Shown here piece after piece: positions 13,978 through 14,052 of a stretch of DNA of 14,052 nucleotides. Position 1 is the first letter of the stretch, and every line of letters starts with the position of its first letter. The notes under the pieces are model-generated. The model did no database searches and was not told the origin of the DNA. It saw nothing but the letters and a program-made list of their open reading frames with translations. Origin of the DNA: Caldifarciminota bacterium (GTDB taxonomy: Bacteria; Hydrothermota; E44-bin80); NCBI GenBank assembly GCA_023127905.1, contig JAGMEZ010000523.1:1-14052 (forward strand), in the 5' to 3' direction. A program made the position numbers and the translations under genes.

Positions 13978-14052
13978 TTAGAAAGCCATATCAGGTTTCC
14001 AAACCTCCCATACTTTACCTACTAAGTTTGGACCTGGTTTTAATGTAATCTT
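13978..14052 (-). CDS. C-terminal end of an unidentified protein
   Basis: The last 75 bases hold an open minus-strand frame of 24 codons ending in TAA (complement of 13978-13980). It ends VWEVWKPDMAF, with KPGPN earlier. The residue mix is protein-like, and the frame stays open to the window edge on the same strand as the ferritin-like gene. I do not recognise the family. The 102-bp gap to the ferritin-like start holds the inverted repeat, so it may belong to the same operon or to a separate unit. Confidence 0.5.
   Translation of the reverse strand, partial: KITLKPGPNLVGKVWEVWKPDMAF

Overview
The window is AT-rich, roughly one third G+C in most genes, and densely coded. It looks like a bacterium of a poorly cultured lineage, most plausibly in the FCB group or an adjacent candidate phylum such as WOR-3/Stahlbacteria, KSB1 or Cloacimonadota. 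This is inference. It rests on secreted proteins with a FlgD-like or type IX-like C-terminal tail, a TPR lipoprotein with a CAYYNTFYNAK N-terminus, an SBBP-repeat secreted protein, a Thermus-family PyrE, an Ogg2-type DNA glycosylase and a DUF401 permease. No rRNA, complete tRNA, CRISPR array, transposase or phage gene was seen.

Left end (1-2900, minus strand): the N-terminus of a secreted SBBP beta-propeller protein, a 382-bp non-coding stretch with a clear intrinsic terminator, then a 770-residue secreted protein with a fibronectin-III-like region and a C-terminal sorting-type domain. It is read from a near-perfect sigma-70-type promoter (TTGACA, 16 nt, TATAAT).

Centre (3059-11733, plus strand): a divergent promoter serves a tightly packed gene array: TPR lipoprotein, pyrK, pyrD, RlpA-like lipoprotein, pyrF, pyrE, yebC, HAD phosphatase, DUF401 permease and isoaspartyl peptidase/asparaginase. 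pyrK+pyrD (class 1B dihydroorotate dehydrogenase), pyrE and pyrF carry out the last three steps of UMP synthesis. Two envelope lipoproteins are interleaved with them by overlapping reading frames. Most junctions overlap or are under 10 bp. The only three longer gaps (after pyrF, after pyrE, after DUF401) each hold degenerate short-period tandem repeats, two of them with a 7-nt period and a YACT core. This is the most unusual structural signal in the window.

Right end (11737-14052, minus strand): an Ogg2-type 8-oxoguanine glycosylase converging on the asparaginase with a 3-bp gap, then a two-gene unit of a rubrerythrin-like ferritin-family protein and a cysteine-rich ArsP/YraQ-type permease (1-nt overlap). 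A perfect 10-bp inverted repeat lies upstream of the unit. The last 75 bases encode the C-terminus of another same-strand protein. This segment suggests metal or oxidant handling and repair of oxidised DNA, by inference from families only.
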